Shown here piece by piece: positions 34,088 to 41,470 of a stretch of 64,000 nt of DNA. The stretch's first letter is position 1; each line of letters starts with the position of its first letter. A program made the position numbers and the translations under genes. Location: positions 73,296 to 137,295 of the forward strand of contig NZ_CAJSLV010000024.1 of NCBI RefSeq assembly GCF_907177275.1, written 5' to 3'. The notes below the pieces were generated by a model. That model had not been told where the DNA came from. It saw only the letters and a program-made list of their open reading frames with translations, and made no database searches. The DNA is from Actinacidiphila cocklensis. GTDB lineage: Bacteria > Actinomycetota > Actinomycetes > Streptomycetales > Streptomycetaceae.

Positions 34088-34807
34088 ATGACCTCAGCCA
34101 CCGCGGCCGACTACGCCTGGATACGCACCCCGTCGCTGTTCTCCTTCGCCCGCGACGTCGGCTACGCCGTGACGCTGGTGCGGGGTGCCACGCCCGACGA
34201 GGTGCTGTCGCGGGCGGGCGCCGAGGCGCGGCGGGTGTGCGCAGGGGGCGACGAACTCATCGCCGCGTACTGGGACTTCGCGGAGGAGGGCGGCCTGTAC
34301 GACTCCTCCCTCGTCGGGGCCTTCACGCTGCCGGGCGAGGGCGGGGACTGGACCCTCGTCCTGGAGCTGGGCGGCGACTCGGCCATGACGCCGCGCCTGT
34401 CGGCCGAACTGTCCGCCGGGACGCGGGTCGTCGCGCACACCGGGAACGGGGGCAAGCCCCTGGACTTCTTCCACTGGTACGAGGACGGCGAGCTGCGCAC
34501 GAGCTTCGAGGGTCCGTGGCACAGGACCGGCGCCACCCCCGACGCCCTCAACGCCGACCTGGCCGACCTCGGCTTCGACCCCTTCGGCGACCCGGGCGAC
34601 CCGGCTCCCGACAGAAAGGCGACGGTCCTCGCGCTGACCGAGCGCCTGACCGGCGTCCGGCTCACCGCGGGCACCCTGGCGGCGGCCGACTACGAGGTCG
34701 GCGAGATCCCGGACGAGCCGACCGGGGACTGGAGCCGCGCCGCGGCCGACATCACCGACGCGCACGGCGCCCGCACCTTCGCGCAGTTCCGCATCGACCC
34801 GCTCTGA
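34088..34807 (+). CDS. DUF6461-like protein of unknown function
   Basis: The 239-residue product starts MTSATAADYAWIRTPSLFSFARDVGYAVTLVRGATPDEVLSRAGAEA. The aromatic DYAWI start and VTLVRGATPDEVL segment fit the DUF6461 family common in actinomycetes. It has no signal peptide, membrane span or recognisable catalytic motif. Mid-protein GTRVVAHTGNGGKPLDFFHWYEDGEL is another family-like block. The ATG follows GGAAGGA. It follows the esterase by 75 bp in the same direction, but the CebR context suggests independent regulation. Function unknown. Confidence 0.65.
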   Translation: MTSATAADYAWIRTPSLFSFARDVGYAVTLVRGATPDEVLSRAGAEARRVCAGGDELIAAYWDFAEEGGLYDSSLVGAFTLPGEGGDWTLVLELGGDSAMTPRLSAELSAGTRVVAHTGNGGKPLDFFHWYEDGELRTSFEGPWHRTGATPDALNADLADLGFDPFGDPGDPAPDRKATVLALTERLTGVRLTAGTLAAADYEVGEIPDEPTGDWSRAAADITDAHGARTFAQFRIDPL

Positions 34808-34948
34808 TCGCTGGCGAACGCATCACCCTTTCGCCTTGCGGGGAATCGGTTCTGCTTGGGCTGCCCCGGTGAGCGTGAAGAACATGGACAGCGTGACGCG
34901 GTACGTCGACGCCTTTGTTGTCTGCATTACCCCTGAAAAGGGAAATGC

Positions 34949-34983
34949 GGCGGCGCGCTCCACGAGGGTCAGAGCGCGCCGCC
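34949..34983. terminator. bidirectional terminator between DUF6461 and Uma2 genes
   Basis: A perfect 12-bp stem GGCGGCGCGCTC with its complement encloses an 11-nt loop. It lies between two convergent stop codons. Confidence 0.7.
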
Positions 34984-34995
34984 TGACGTCCGGGG

Positions 34996-35583
34996 CTACC
35001 GGTACCGCGGCAGGCCCGCCGTGGAGATCGTCCACGCGCCGATGGTGACGTCCTCGCCGTAGACGAAGTCGGTGCGCGTCGCGTACCGCGGCCCGTTGGG
35101 CGTCGGGTGGATGTCGGAGAGAACGGCACCCTCGCCGGTGCGCGGGTCGAAGAGGACGTAGACCGGGATGCCGAGCAGCGGGTAGTCCCGCATCTTGCCG
35201 ACCCAGTCGTTGTCCGGGTTGGACCGGGACACCACCTCGATGGCGGCGAGCAGCGTGGTGGGGTCGAAGGACCCCTCGACCTCCATGTCCGCCTCGGCGA
35301 TGACCATGACGTCCGGGTGGCGCATCACGCCTTCGTGGACGTCCTCCACATCGGGCGTGCCGGTGTGCGCGAGCAGGCCCTCGGGCATGACCTTCTCCAG
35401 CCGGCGGCTGACCCTGGCGGCGGTCAGCTCGTGCGGGCCGCCGGGGGACGTCATGTCGTGGACGATCCCTTCCTTGGTGATCTCCAGCTTGCCGGGCACG
35501 GCCGGCTGCATCTGTTCGACGATGTCGCGCATGGCCAGGTAGGGGAGCGCGTCGCGCTGTGCGTCGCCCGGGGCGATGGTCAT
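34996..35583 (-). CDS. Uma2 family endonuclease (restriction endonuclease-like fold)
   Basis: The 195-residue product resembles Uma2 (DUF820) proteins of the PD-(D/E)XK nuclease superfamily. Catalytic-type residues appear in VMRHPDVMVIAEADM (Asp), LLAAIEVVSRSNPDND (Glu with VVSRSN) and DWVGKMRDYPLLGIPVYVLFDP (Lys). Start: ATG at 35583 follows GGAAGGAGC; a longer open frame lacks similarity. Uma2 genes are very common in Streptomyces and cyanobacteria, often as single genes with unknown target. No methylase or partner is next to it. Confidence 0.8.
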   Translation of the reverse strand: MTIAPGDAQRDALPYLAMRDIVEQMQPAVPGKLEITKEGIVHDMTSPGGPHELTAARVSRRLEKVMPEGLLAHTGTPDVEDVHEGVMRHPDVMVIAEADMEVEGSFDPTTLLAAIEVVSRSNPDNDWVGKMRDYPLLGIPVYVLFDPRTGEGAVLSDIHPTPNGPRYATRTDFVYGEDVTIGAWTISTAGLPRYR

Positions 35584-35774
35584 GGCACCCGCTCCTTCCG
35601 CTCCGAGGAGTCCTGCCCTCATGTTATCGGGCCGCCCTGGTCCCGCCCGGCCGCCGATCCGGGCTTGGTGGTCTTGGCCGCAGCGGGCGTCAGGCCTGCG
35701 GGGCGGAGTGGGGCGCGGACACGATCGGATAGCGTGCGGGTGCCCGCAACGGGGGCCATGATCGAGGGGGACAA

Positions 35775-36329
35775 GTGCCGCGCTCTATAGGGGTGTTGGC
35801 GGGGGTGCTGCTGCCGGTGGCGGTGGTGGCCGCGCTGAGCGGGTGTTCGTCGTCCGGCGACGACAAGAAGCCGGCGGACAAGGCGACCGAGGCGACCGTA
35901 CCGGCCGCACCCGCCGCGTCCGCGTCTGCGTCCAGCAGTCAGGACGCCGGCGGCACCCATGGCCGCCTGGACTACACCGGCTCGCTCAGCGGCGGCTTCG
36001 ACGTGACGGCCGGCGTAGGATGCCGCATCCTCTTCGGCGAGCTCGAAGCGGTGACGTCGCCCGACGCGGATGAGCCGGACGGCTCCGGGTTCGCCGCTCC
36101 GTCCTTCGACGCGACGACCGGCCATGTGAGCGTCGTTACGCTGATCACGCCGGACGGCCACACCTTCGAGCGGGTCGGCGCGAAGGGCGTGTCCGCGGCG
36201 AAGCAGGGCGACGTCTGGACGGTCACCATCTCCGGCGCGGAACTCCGCGCCGCTGACTCCTCCGGCGGCTCCGTGACCGTCAACGGTCACCTCACCTGCA
36301 CGAAGGTGCACGGCACCGAGGCCCCTTAG
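35775..36329 (+). CDS. predicted lipoprotein of unknown function
   Basis: The 184-residue product has a lipoprotein signal peptide with lipobox ALSGC (Cys near residue 24), an Ala/Ser/Lys-rich tether (about 25-58) and a small globular part with two further cysteines (VGCRILFGE and HLTCTKVHG) that could form a disulphide. No family is recognised. The GTG start lacks a clear ribosome binding site. Its stop codon overlaps the stop of the convergent ATPase gene by four bases, a tight arrangement with no terminator space. Confidence 0.7.
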   Translation: MPRSIGVLAGVLLPVAVVAALSGCSSSGDDKKPADKATEATVPAAPAASASASSSQDAGGTHGRLDYTGSLSGGFDVTAGVGCRILFGELEAVTSPDADEPDGSGFAAPSFDATTGHVSVVTLITPDGHTFERVGAKGVSAAKQGDVWTVTISGAELRAADSSGGSVTVNGHLTCTKVHGTEAP

Positions 36330-36754
36330 CGCCGGGTCAGATCCACCTCGGCCCACACCGTCTTCGCCGGGTACGGCCCCGACGTCACGCCCCACCGGTC
36401 GGCCAGCGCGTCGACCAGCAGCAGACCCCGCCCGGACTCGGCGTCGTCGCCCGCCGGGCGGGGGACACCCGGCAGCCGCTCCGCCCGCGCGTCGGTGACC
36501 TCGATACGCAGCCGCGTCCCGGTCGCCGACAGCGCCAGCCGGAAATCCCGGCCGGGCAGGCGCCCGTGCAGTGCCGCGTTCGCGGCCAGCTCGGCGACGA
36601 CGTGCTCCGCCGCCTCGTACGGCAGCCGCCACTGCGCGAGCTGGGCGACGGCCACCCGCCGCGCCCGCTGGGCGCCCTTCCGGGTGCTGGGCAGCAGCAT
36701 GCTGAACTTCCGCGTGTCCGCGGCGACTTCATGGGTACGGATGTCATGGCTCAC
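36326..36754 (-). CDS. ATP-binding regulatory protein, RsbW/SpoIIAB-like
   Basis: The 142-residue protein is a histidine-kinase-like ATPase domain. The N-box is EHVVAELAANAALHG (about residues 48-62), and later IEVTDA and GRGLLLVDALADRWGV provide the G-boxes. Such proteins act as anti-sigma factors or developmental regulators in Streptomyces. It is divergent from the DUF5753 regulator and DUF397 genes. That trio is the arrangement seen at whiJ and abaA loci, where an RsbW-like protein accompanies the pair. No sigma factor gene is adjacent. Confidence 0.8.
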   Translation of the reverse strand: MSHDIRTHEVAADTRKFSMLLPSTRKGAQRARRVAVAQLAQWRLPYEAAEHVVAELAANAALHGRLPGRDFRLALSATGTRLRIEVTDARAERLPGVPRPAGDDAESGRGLLLVDALADRWGVTSGPYPAKTVWAEVDLTRR

Positions 36755-36931
36755 CTCACCGAGAGTGGCCGCGCCGCCACTCCCGTGACCAGCACCGCAG
36801 GCCGCCCTGTTGCCTCCTGTCCGCCTGCGCGGCCGGCCCCGCGCCCGCCTGTACGGCTCTGTACGGGCCGCCGGCGCCCCGGAACGGGTGACTTTCCGTC
36901 AGTTCCCGAGACGCGCACATATGTCCGCGTC

Positions 36932-36950
36932 TATCGTGCGTAGTACGCAC
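36932..36950 (+). promoter_or_regulatory. candidate operator and promoter of the WhiJ-like regulator gene
   Basis: GTGCGTA-G-TACGCAC (36936-36950) is a 15-nt inverted repeat with a single central base. It overlaps TATCGT (36932-36937), a -10-like hexamer, and ends 23 bp before the regulator ATG. This is where an autorepressor would bind. Confidence 0.5.
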
Positions 36951-36973
36951 AGAACTACCACGCGGGAGCCGCG

Positions 36974-37846
36974 ATGACGATAGGCGAGGGCAGGAACTAC
37001 ACGACGGACGGCGCGGACGGTCCCGACTGGGATTCCGGCCTGGAAGACGACTCCACCAGCGTCATGAAGACGGTCGGCCGCCAGATCAAGGCATGGCGCG
37101 AGGCCGCGAACCTCACTCAGGCGGAGTTCGGCTCCGCCATCGGCTACGGCGAGGAGATGGTCTCCAAGGTCGAGCGGGGCGTCCGCGTCCCGAAGCCGGC
37201 GTTCCTCGACAACGCGGATCGCGTCCTGGACGCGGGTGGGAAGTTGTCCGCCATGAAGCCGGACGTCGAGGAGGCGCGCTACCCGAAGAAGGTTCGGGAT
37301 CTGGCCAAGCTTGAGGCCGACGCGGTCGAGCTGGGCGCGTACGGCAACACCGTCGTGCACGGCCTTCTCCAGACGGAGGAGTACGCCCTCGCGAACTTCT
37401 GCCAGCGGCAACCGGCGTACTCGCAAGACGAGATCGAGCGGCTGGTGTCCGCGCGGATGGCCCGGCAGAGCATTTTCGACCGGCGGCCCGCGCCGCTGCT
37501 GACCTTCGTCCAGGAAGAGGCGGTACTGCGACGGCCGGTCGGCGGCAGAATGGTCCTGCGGCGCCAACTCGAACACCTGCTGGACCTCGGGAAGTTGCGG
37601 CATGTGGAGATCCAGGTGATGCCCACCGCGACCGAGGAGCACGCGGGGCTAGGAGGATCACTGCGCGTGCTGAAACTCAAGACTGGCAAGGCAGTTGGGC
37701 ACAACGAGGTCCAGCTCACCAGCCGTGTGATCTCCGACCCGAAGGAGGTCCAGGTCCTGGAGATGCGGTATGGCGTGATCCGGGCCCAGGCCCTGACGCC
37801 GCGCCAGTCGCTGGCCTTCATCGACAAACTGCGGGGAGAGATATGA
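36974..37846 (+). CDS. WhiJ-like XRE regulator with DUF5753 (Scr1 family)
   Basis: The 290-residue product has an XRE HTH domain (MKTVGRQIKAWREAANLTQAEFGSAIGYGEEMVSKVERGVR, about residues 35-75) and a C-terminal DUF5753 domain beginning YGNTVVHGLLQTEEYALA and ending with QSLAFIDKL. These are typical of WhiJ-like regulators, of which Streptomyces has dozens; WhiJ itself represses development until relieved by a DUF397 partner. The gene overlaps the DUF397 gene by 4 bp (ATGA) and is divergent from an RsbW-like gene. A palindrome lies just upstream. It also resembles antitoxin-like regulators called Scr1 in annotation pipelines. Confidence 0.85.
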   Translation: MTIGEGRNYTTDGADGPDWDSGLEDDSTSVMKTVGRQIKAWREAANLTQAEFGSAIGYGEEMVSKVERGVRVPKPAFLDNADRVLDAGGKLSAMKPDVEEARYPKKVRDLAKLEADAVELGAYGNTVVHGLLQTEEYALANFCQRQPAYSQDEIERLVSARMARQSIFDRRPAPLLTFVQEEAVLRRPVGGRMVLRRQLEHLLDLGKLRHVEIQVMPTATEEHAGLGGSLRVLKLKTGKAVGHNEVQLTSRVISDPKEVQVLEMRYGVIRAQALTPRQSLAFIDKLRGEI

Positions 37847-38109
37847 CCCTCAAGCCTTCTGCCGGAGCCGGTTCCGCACTGGGGTGGACCAAGAGCAGCT
37901 ACAGCACGAACGACGGCCCCGACTGCGTCGAGGTCGCCTGGGTCAAGAGCAGCTACAGCAGCAATGACGGCCCCGACTGCGTCGAGGTCGCCGCGTCGTC
38001 CGGCGCGATCCTGGTTCGGGACTCCAAGGACCCGGAGGGTCCCCGCTTCTCGTTCACGCCCGAGGCCTGGGCCTCGTTCCTGGCGTACGCGGCGACGCGC
38101 GAGGTCTGA
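37843..38109 (+). CDS. DUF397 protein with duplicated N-terminal motif
   Basis: This 88-residue small acidic protein is a DUF397 member. The usual motif (WxKSSYSxxxGxxCVEVA) is present twice: TKSSYSTNDGPDCVEVA and VKSSYSSNDGPDCVEVA, then SSGAILVRDSKDPEGPRFSFTPEAWASFL completes the domain. The DNA repeat is 48 bp at a 54-bp period and in frame. DUF397 proteins work with the adjacent DUF5753 regulators as partners. Overlap with the regulator gene by ATGA implies coupled translation and fixed stoichiometry. Confidence 0.85.
   Translation: MTLKPSAGAGSALGWTKSSYSTNDGPDCVEVAWVKSSYSSNDGPDCVEVAASSGAILVRDSKDPEGPRFSFTPEAWASFLAYAATREV
37891..37992 (+). repeat. 54-bp-period coding duplication in the DUF397 gene
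   Basis: The segment starting AAGAGCAGCTACAGC at 37891 recurs at 37945 with few changes. It duplicates the first 18 residues of the DUF397 motif in frame. Confidence 0.9.
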
Positions 38110-38120
38110 GTACGGAGTGC

Positions 38121-38148
38121 GGGGCGCCGCCCGGGTGGGCGGCGCCCC
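38121..38148. terminator. bidirectional terminator after the DUF397 gene
   Basis: A perfect 12-bp stem GGGGCGCCGCCC with its complement and a GGGT loop lies between convergent stops. Confidence 0.8.
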
Positions 38149-38155
38149 GGCGTGC

Positions 38156-39025
38156 TCAGGCCACCGGCAGGGTCACCACGGCGGTGTGGAGCGTGCCGCC
38201 CGTCTGGAACTGGAGGAAGAGCCGCCAGTTGCCGGACGTGGGCAGGTCGGCGTGGAAGGCCAGGTCCGGGCCGCCGCGGTCGCCGGTCGCCTCGGTGACC
38301 GGGTGGAGGTGGGCGAAGGCGGCGTCGCCCTCGTGGAAGGCCGTGAGGTGGGCGTACGTGCCCAGGTACGGCTGGAGGTCGGTGACCGGCTTTCCGGCCT
38401 TGGCGACCGTGACGTTGAGCGGGCCGGTCATGCCCGCCATGGGATCGCCCGTGACGGTGACGGTGTAACCGTCGACCTCCGTGCTGCCCGCGGCGGCGGG
38501 CAACGGCGTCTTCGTCGCCGTGCCGGGCACGGTGACCGGGAGCGACAGGACGACGTCCTTGCCGCTGACCGGGGTGAACGAGGCGAACATGCGCCACGAG
38601 CCCGGGGTGAGGGCGGCCAGGCCGGCGGTCCAGGTGCCGTTGGCGGCCATCGTCGGGTGGACGTGCTGGAAGCCGGTGAGGTCGGAGCGGATGGCGTAGA
38701 AGTGCATGCGCTTGGTCTGCTCGACGGTGAAGTCGGTGACCGGCTTGCCGCTCTGGCCCGTCACGGTGAAACGGTACGGGGTCGGCCGGCCGGCGGGCAG
38801 GGTGGCCGCCTCGGCGGTGAGGCCGTAGCCGTCCTCGGTGGCGGACAGGCCGGTGCCGGGTGCCATGTGGTCCATGCCGGGCATGCCGCCGTCCGAGGGT
38901 GCGGCGGATACGGAGGCGGGCGCCGACGCCATGGCGCTGTGGGCCGTGGAGGAGTGGCCGCAGGCGGTCAGCGTCAGGGCGAGGCCCGCTGCTGCGAGCA
39001 GGGCGAATCGTGTGCTGGTGGACAT
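38156..39025 (-). CDS. Met/His-rich lipoprotein, possible metal-related envelope protein
   Basis: The 289-residue product has a lipoprotein signal with lipobox LTLTAC (Cys near residue 22). The mature N terminus is rich in Met, His and Ser (AMASAPAS, GGMPGMDHMAPG). Two repeated beta domains follow; each contains an aromatic/His block (MHFYAIRSDLTGFQHVHPTM and YLGTYAHLTAFHEGDAAFAHLHPV). Repeating HVHP and HLHP motifs suggest metal, probably copper, binding; this is inference. The start ATG at 39025 follows GGAAAGA. A DUF6153 protein, also Met/His-rich, lies immediately upstream on the same strand. Confidence 0.7.
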   Translation of the reverse strand: MSTSTRFALLAAAGLALTLTACGHSSTAHSAMASAPASVSAAPSDGGMPGMDHMAPGTGLSATEDGYGLTAEAATLPAGRPTPYRFTVTGQSGKPVTDFTVEQTKRMHFYAIRSDLTGFQHVHPTMAANGTWTAGLAALTPGSWRMFASFTPVSGKDVVLSLPVTVPGTATKTPLPAAAGSTEVDGYTVTVTGDPMAGMTGPLNVTVAKAGKPVTDLQPYLGTYAHLTAFHEGDAAFAHLHPVTEATGDRGGPDLAFHADLPTSGNWRLFLQFQTGGTLHTAVVTLPVA

Positions 39026-39126
39026 GGGGCAGTCGTCTTTCCGGGTGGGCGCACCACGCCGGTGGCGCGCGGAAGGGCAGGACACGGGCCGCGGTTCCGG
39101 CGGGAGCCGTTACGCGGGGGTGCCTG

Positions 39127-39558
39127 TCACGTCCGTGCGATGCACACCTGGAGCAGGAGTGGTCGCCCGCTTGCGGGCGGCGGCCCGCGGCGCCGGGCGG
39201 GGGGCGCGGCCCAGGCGCCCAGCGCGATGAGGGCCACGGCGAGCAGGGCGGGCGCGGGCAGGTGGAGCCGCTCGTGGGCCGGGGTCGCGACGCACACCGC
39301 CCCGGGCATCCCGGGGGCGTCCGCGGTGCGGTGCCCGGCTGTCGCGGGGGAGTGGGCTGCGTCCGCCATCGGCGCGGCCGTCACCGGAAGGTGGGGTGCG
39401 TCCGCCATCGGCGCGGACATCGCGGATATCGCCGGCATGGCGCCGTGGCAGCCTTGCGCTGCGCTTGCGGGGGTGCCGTGCATCAGGAACAGGCCGAACA
39501 GCACGGCGCATGCGGCAAGGAGCCGGGTTGCGCCCCGGCGCTTCGCCTTGCTGGCCAC
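39127..39558 (-). CDS. DUF6153 family small membrane protein
   Basis: The 143-residue product has an N-terminal hydrophobic span (LLAACAVLFGLFLMHGTPASA), a Met/His/Ala-rich extracytoplasmic part with the repeated MADAPHLP/MADAAHSP segments and two Cys (QGCHG and AVCVA), and a C-terminal membrane span (LLAVALIALGAWA). This fits DUF6153, common in Streptomyces. The GTG at 39558 follows GGAAGGGG. With the adjacent Met/His-rich lipoprotein gene it probably forms a unit; metal handling is an inference from composition. Confidence 0.7.
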   Translation of the reverse strand: MASKAKRRGATRLLAACAVLFGLFLMHGTPASAAQGCHGAMPAISAMSAPMADAPHLPVTAAPMADAAHSPATAGHRTADAPGMPGAVCVATPAHERLHLPAPALLAVALIALGAWAAPPARRRGPPPASGRPLLLQVCIART

Positions 39559-39910
39559 GCTTGCCCCTTCCGGTCCGCCCCCGGCGAACGATACCCGCCC
39601 CGGGTATCCCCCGCTCATCGCCTCCGGCGGTTGGTCCGTCTCCGAACGGAAGTGCCCCTTTGGGTCGGTGGCGACCCGCCCCTCCGGTGGGGGCTGGTCG
39701 CGCAGTTCCCCGCGCTCCTGAAAGACGCTCGCCCTCTGCGGTAGAGGGTGCCCACCGGGGGCGCGAGGGACTGCGCGCTCAGCTCGTCACCGTCCGGTGG
39801 TCCGTCTCCGGACCGAGGAGCCCCTTTGGGTCGGTGGCGACCCGCGCCCCGGCGGTGGGCTGGTCGCGCAGTTCCTCGCGCCCCTGAAAAACGCTCGCCC
39901 AAGGGCGGGC
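39559..39910. repeat. intergenic region with two 102-bp direct repeats
   Basis: No gene is seen here. Copy A (39633-39734) and copy B (39799-39900) both start GGTCCGTCTCCG, share CCCCTTTGGGTCGGTGGCGA, GGCTGGTCGCGCAGTTCC and ACGCTCGCCC, and have a 166-bp period. The core GGCTGGTCGCGCAGTTCC(C/T)CGCG belongs to a family also found near 60955 and 62700 in this window. Confidence 0.9.
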
Positions 39911-40291
39911 TCAGGGCATGCGGCGGGAGCGGATCGTCGGGAGGAGGGTCCAGCCGTCGAGGGTGAGGGCGGGGGGATCGTCGGGGTCCCAGCCCTGGGC
40001 GAGGGCCTCGTCGAGGAGGGCGCGGGCGGTGCCGGGCTCGTACAGGTTGAGGAAGCCCTCGTCCGTGCCGACCGCGCCGGACTGGAGGATGCCGTCGGGG
40101 ACGTAGCGGCCGGGACCGGACGCGAAGACGACCACGAGCCGGCCGCGGGCACCGTACCGGCGCAGGACGACGGACTCGGTGCAGTCCAGGTAGCCGCCGC
40201 CCTCGGGCAGCTGGTGGCTGTGGCCCACCGACCACAGGTACGTGTCGTCGCCGACGAGCAGGCGGCGGGCCTTGCGCTCGCTGCGGCTCAT
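39911..40291 (-). CDS. conserved hypothetical protein
   Basis: The 126-residue product starts MSRSERKARRLLVGDDTYLWSVGHSHQ. It is hydrophilic, without signal peptide or membrane span. Blocks such as CTESVVLRRYGARGRLVVVFASGPGRYVPDG and GFLNLYEPGTARALLDEALAQGWDP suggest a compact alpha/beta protein, but I recognise no family. Its ATG overlaps the stop of the CPT-like kinase gene by 4 bp, so it is translated with it. Function unknown. Confidence 0.65.
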   Translation of the reverse strand: MSRSERKARRLLVGDDTYLWSVGHSHQLPEGGGYLDCTESVVLRRYGARGRLVVVFASGPGRYVPDGILQSGAVGTDEGFLNLYEPGTARALLDEALAQGWDPDDPPALTLDGWTLLPTIRSRRMP

Positions 40292-40821
40292 GCGGCGGCC
40301 GCCGCGATGATCCCTGCGACGGCCGCCGGATGGGCGTCCGTGGTGTCGACCTCCAGGTCGTACGCCACGCCCCGGTGGACGAGCTCCGCCTGGAGCGCCG
40401 CCATGCCGGGCGTACGGTCGCCGCGGGCCGTCTCGCGGGCGGTGGCGGCCGCAGGGTCGCAGTGGACGCCGACCCACAGGGTCGGCAGGTCGCCGAGGGC
40501 GCGGCGCCAGCGGTCCTGGGAGTCGGCGCCGCCGAGGAAGACCTCGTCGACGATGACGTGCGCGCCCGCACGGGCCATCGCGGCGATCCCGGTGACCCAG
40601 GCCGTGTCCAGCGCGCGGAAGGCGGGGCCGACCGTCACGCCGCCGTCGGAGGCGAAGGCGATGCCCGCGTCCGAGGACAGCAGGGCCGCGGGCAGCGCGT
40701 CGACGAAGTCGTCCACGCCGAAGGTCAGCCAGGGGTCGGGCAGCACCGTCTGGAGGCTGCGGGCAAGCGTGGACTTGCCAGAGCTGGAACCGCCGTTGAG
40801 CACGATCACCTGAGTCGTCAC
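40288..40821 (-). CDS. chloramphenicol phosphotransferase-like P-loop kinase
   Basis: The 177-residue product has a Walker A GGSSSGKST at residues 9-17 and the CPT-family layout (FGVDDFVDALP, VIVDEVFLG, LWVGVHCDP, RGDRTPGMAALQ). CPT of Streptomyces venezuelae phosphorylates chloramphenicol; many homologues have other small-molecule substrates. The GTG at 40821 is chosen to place the P-loop near the N terminus; the much longer open frame upstream is antisense to the Nudix and ICL genes and not coding. It is divergent from the Nudix gene. Confidence 0.78.
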   Translation of the reverse strand: MTTQVIVLNGGSSSGKSTLARSLQTVLPDPWLTFGVDDFVDALPAALLSSDAGIAFASDGGVTVGPAFRALDTAWVTGIAAMARAGAHVIVDEVFLGGADSQDRWRRALGDLPTLWVGVHCDPAAATARETARGDRTPGMAALQAELVHRGVAYDLEVDTTDAHPAAVAGIIAAAAA

Positions 40822-40911
40822 CGGGTCACGGTAACGACGCCGCCGCGGTGACCGGAAAGCCTTTTTCACGCGTCCCGGCACCGGCTGCGCCATCCGCTCT
40901 GGCAGGGTGGG

Positions 40912-41394
40912 GTGATGCGTATACCCAGGCAGGCGGCCCGAGTTGCCGTGCTCGACCCCGTGGGGGCGGTCTTCATGTTCCGCTACGACAACCCGGAGGT
41001 CGGCGTCCACTGGGCGATGCCCGGCGGGGGCATCGACCCCGGCGAGACGCCCGAGCAGGCGGCGCTGCGGGAGCTGCGCGAGGAGACCGGCTGGACCGAC
41101 CTCGGCCTCGGACCCGTGCTGTGCCGGTGGGAGCACGACTTCACCCGGGTCGACGTGCCGGTACGCCAGTACGAGCACATCTTCCTCGCGTACGGGCCGC
41201 ACCGGGACCTCCAGGGCGACGTGGCCGCCGCCCACGCGGCGGACCGCATCCAGCACGGCCGCTGGTGGCCCCCGGCGGAACTGGCCGCGACGACCGAGGC
41301 CCTGTGGCCGCCCCAACTCCCGGCCCTGCTCGCCGCCGTCGAGGCCACTGGCGCCCCCGCGGCCCCGGTCGACCTCGGCTTCGTCCCGTCCTGA
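40912..41394 (+). CDS. Nudix hydrolase
   Basis: The 160-residue protein contains a complete Nudix box ([24 protein letters not shown], about residues 38-61) with the REEXGU-type catalytic glutamates, flanked by the beta strands [15 protein letters not shown] and [10 protein letters not shown]. It hydrolyses nucleoside diphosphates linked to another moiety, X unspecified. The start is GTG at 40912 or ATG at 40915; GGGTGGGG precedes both. A single gene divergent from the CPT-like kinase. Confidence 0.87.
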   Translation: MMRIPRQAARVAVLDPVGAVFMFRYDNPEVGVHWAMPGGGIDPGETPEQAALRELREETGWTDLGLGPVLCRWEHDFTRVDVPVRQYEHIFLAYGPHRDLQGDVAAAHAADRIQHGRWWPPAELAATTEALWPPQLPALLAAVEATGAPAAPVDLGFVPS

Positions 41395-41470
41395 CAGGGA
41401 CGTACGGCGTCCGGACGCTGATGTCGGATTCCCGCCGGAGAACGGCCGCGGCCTGCGGTTGACTGCTCGC

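Noticed and set aside
39633-39900. Insertion sequence or transposon remnant
   Set aside because: No transposase-like frame or terminal inverted repeats with target duplication is visible; only short intergenic repeats.
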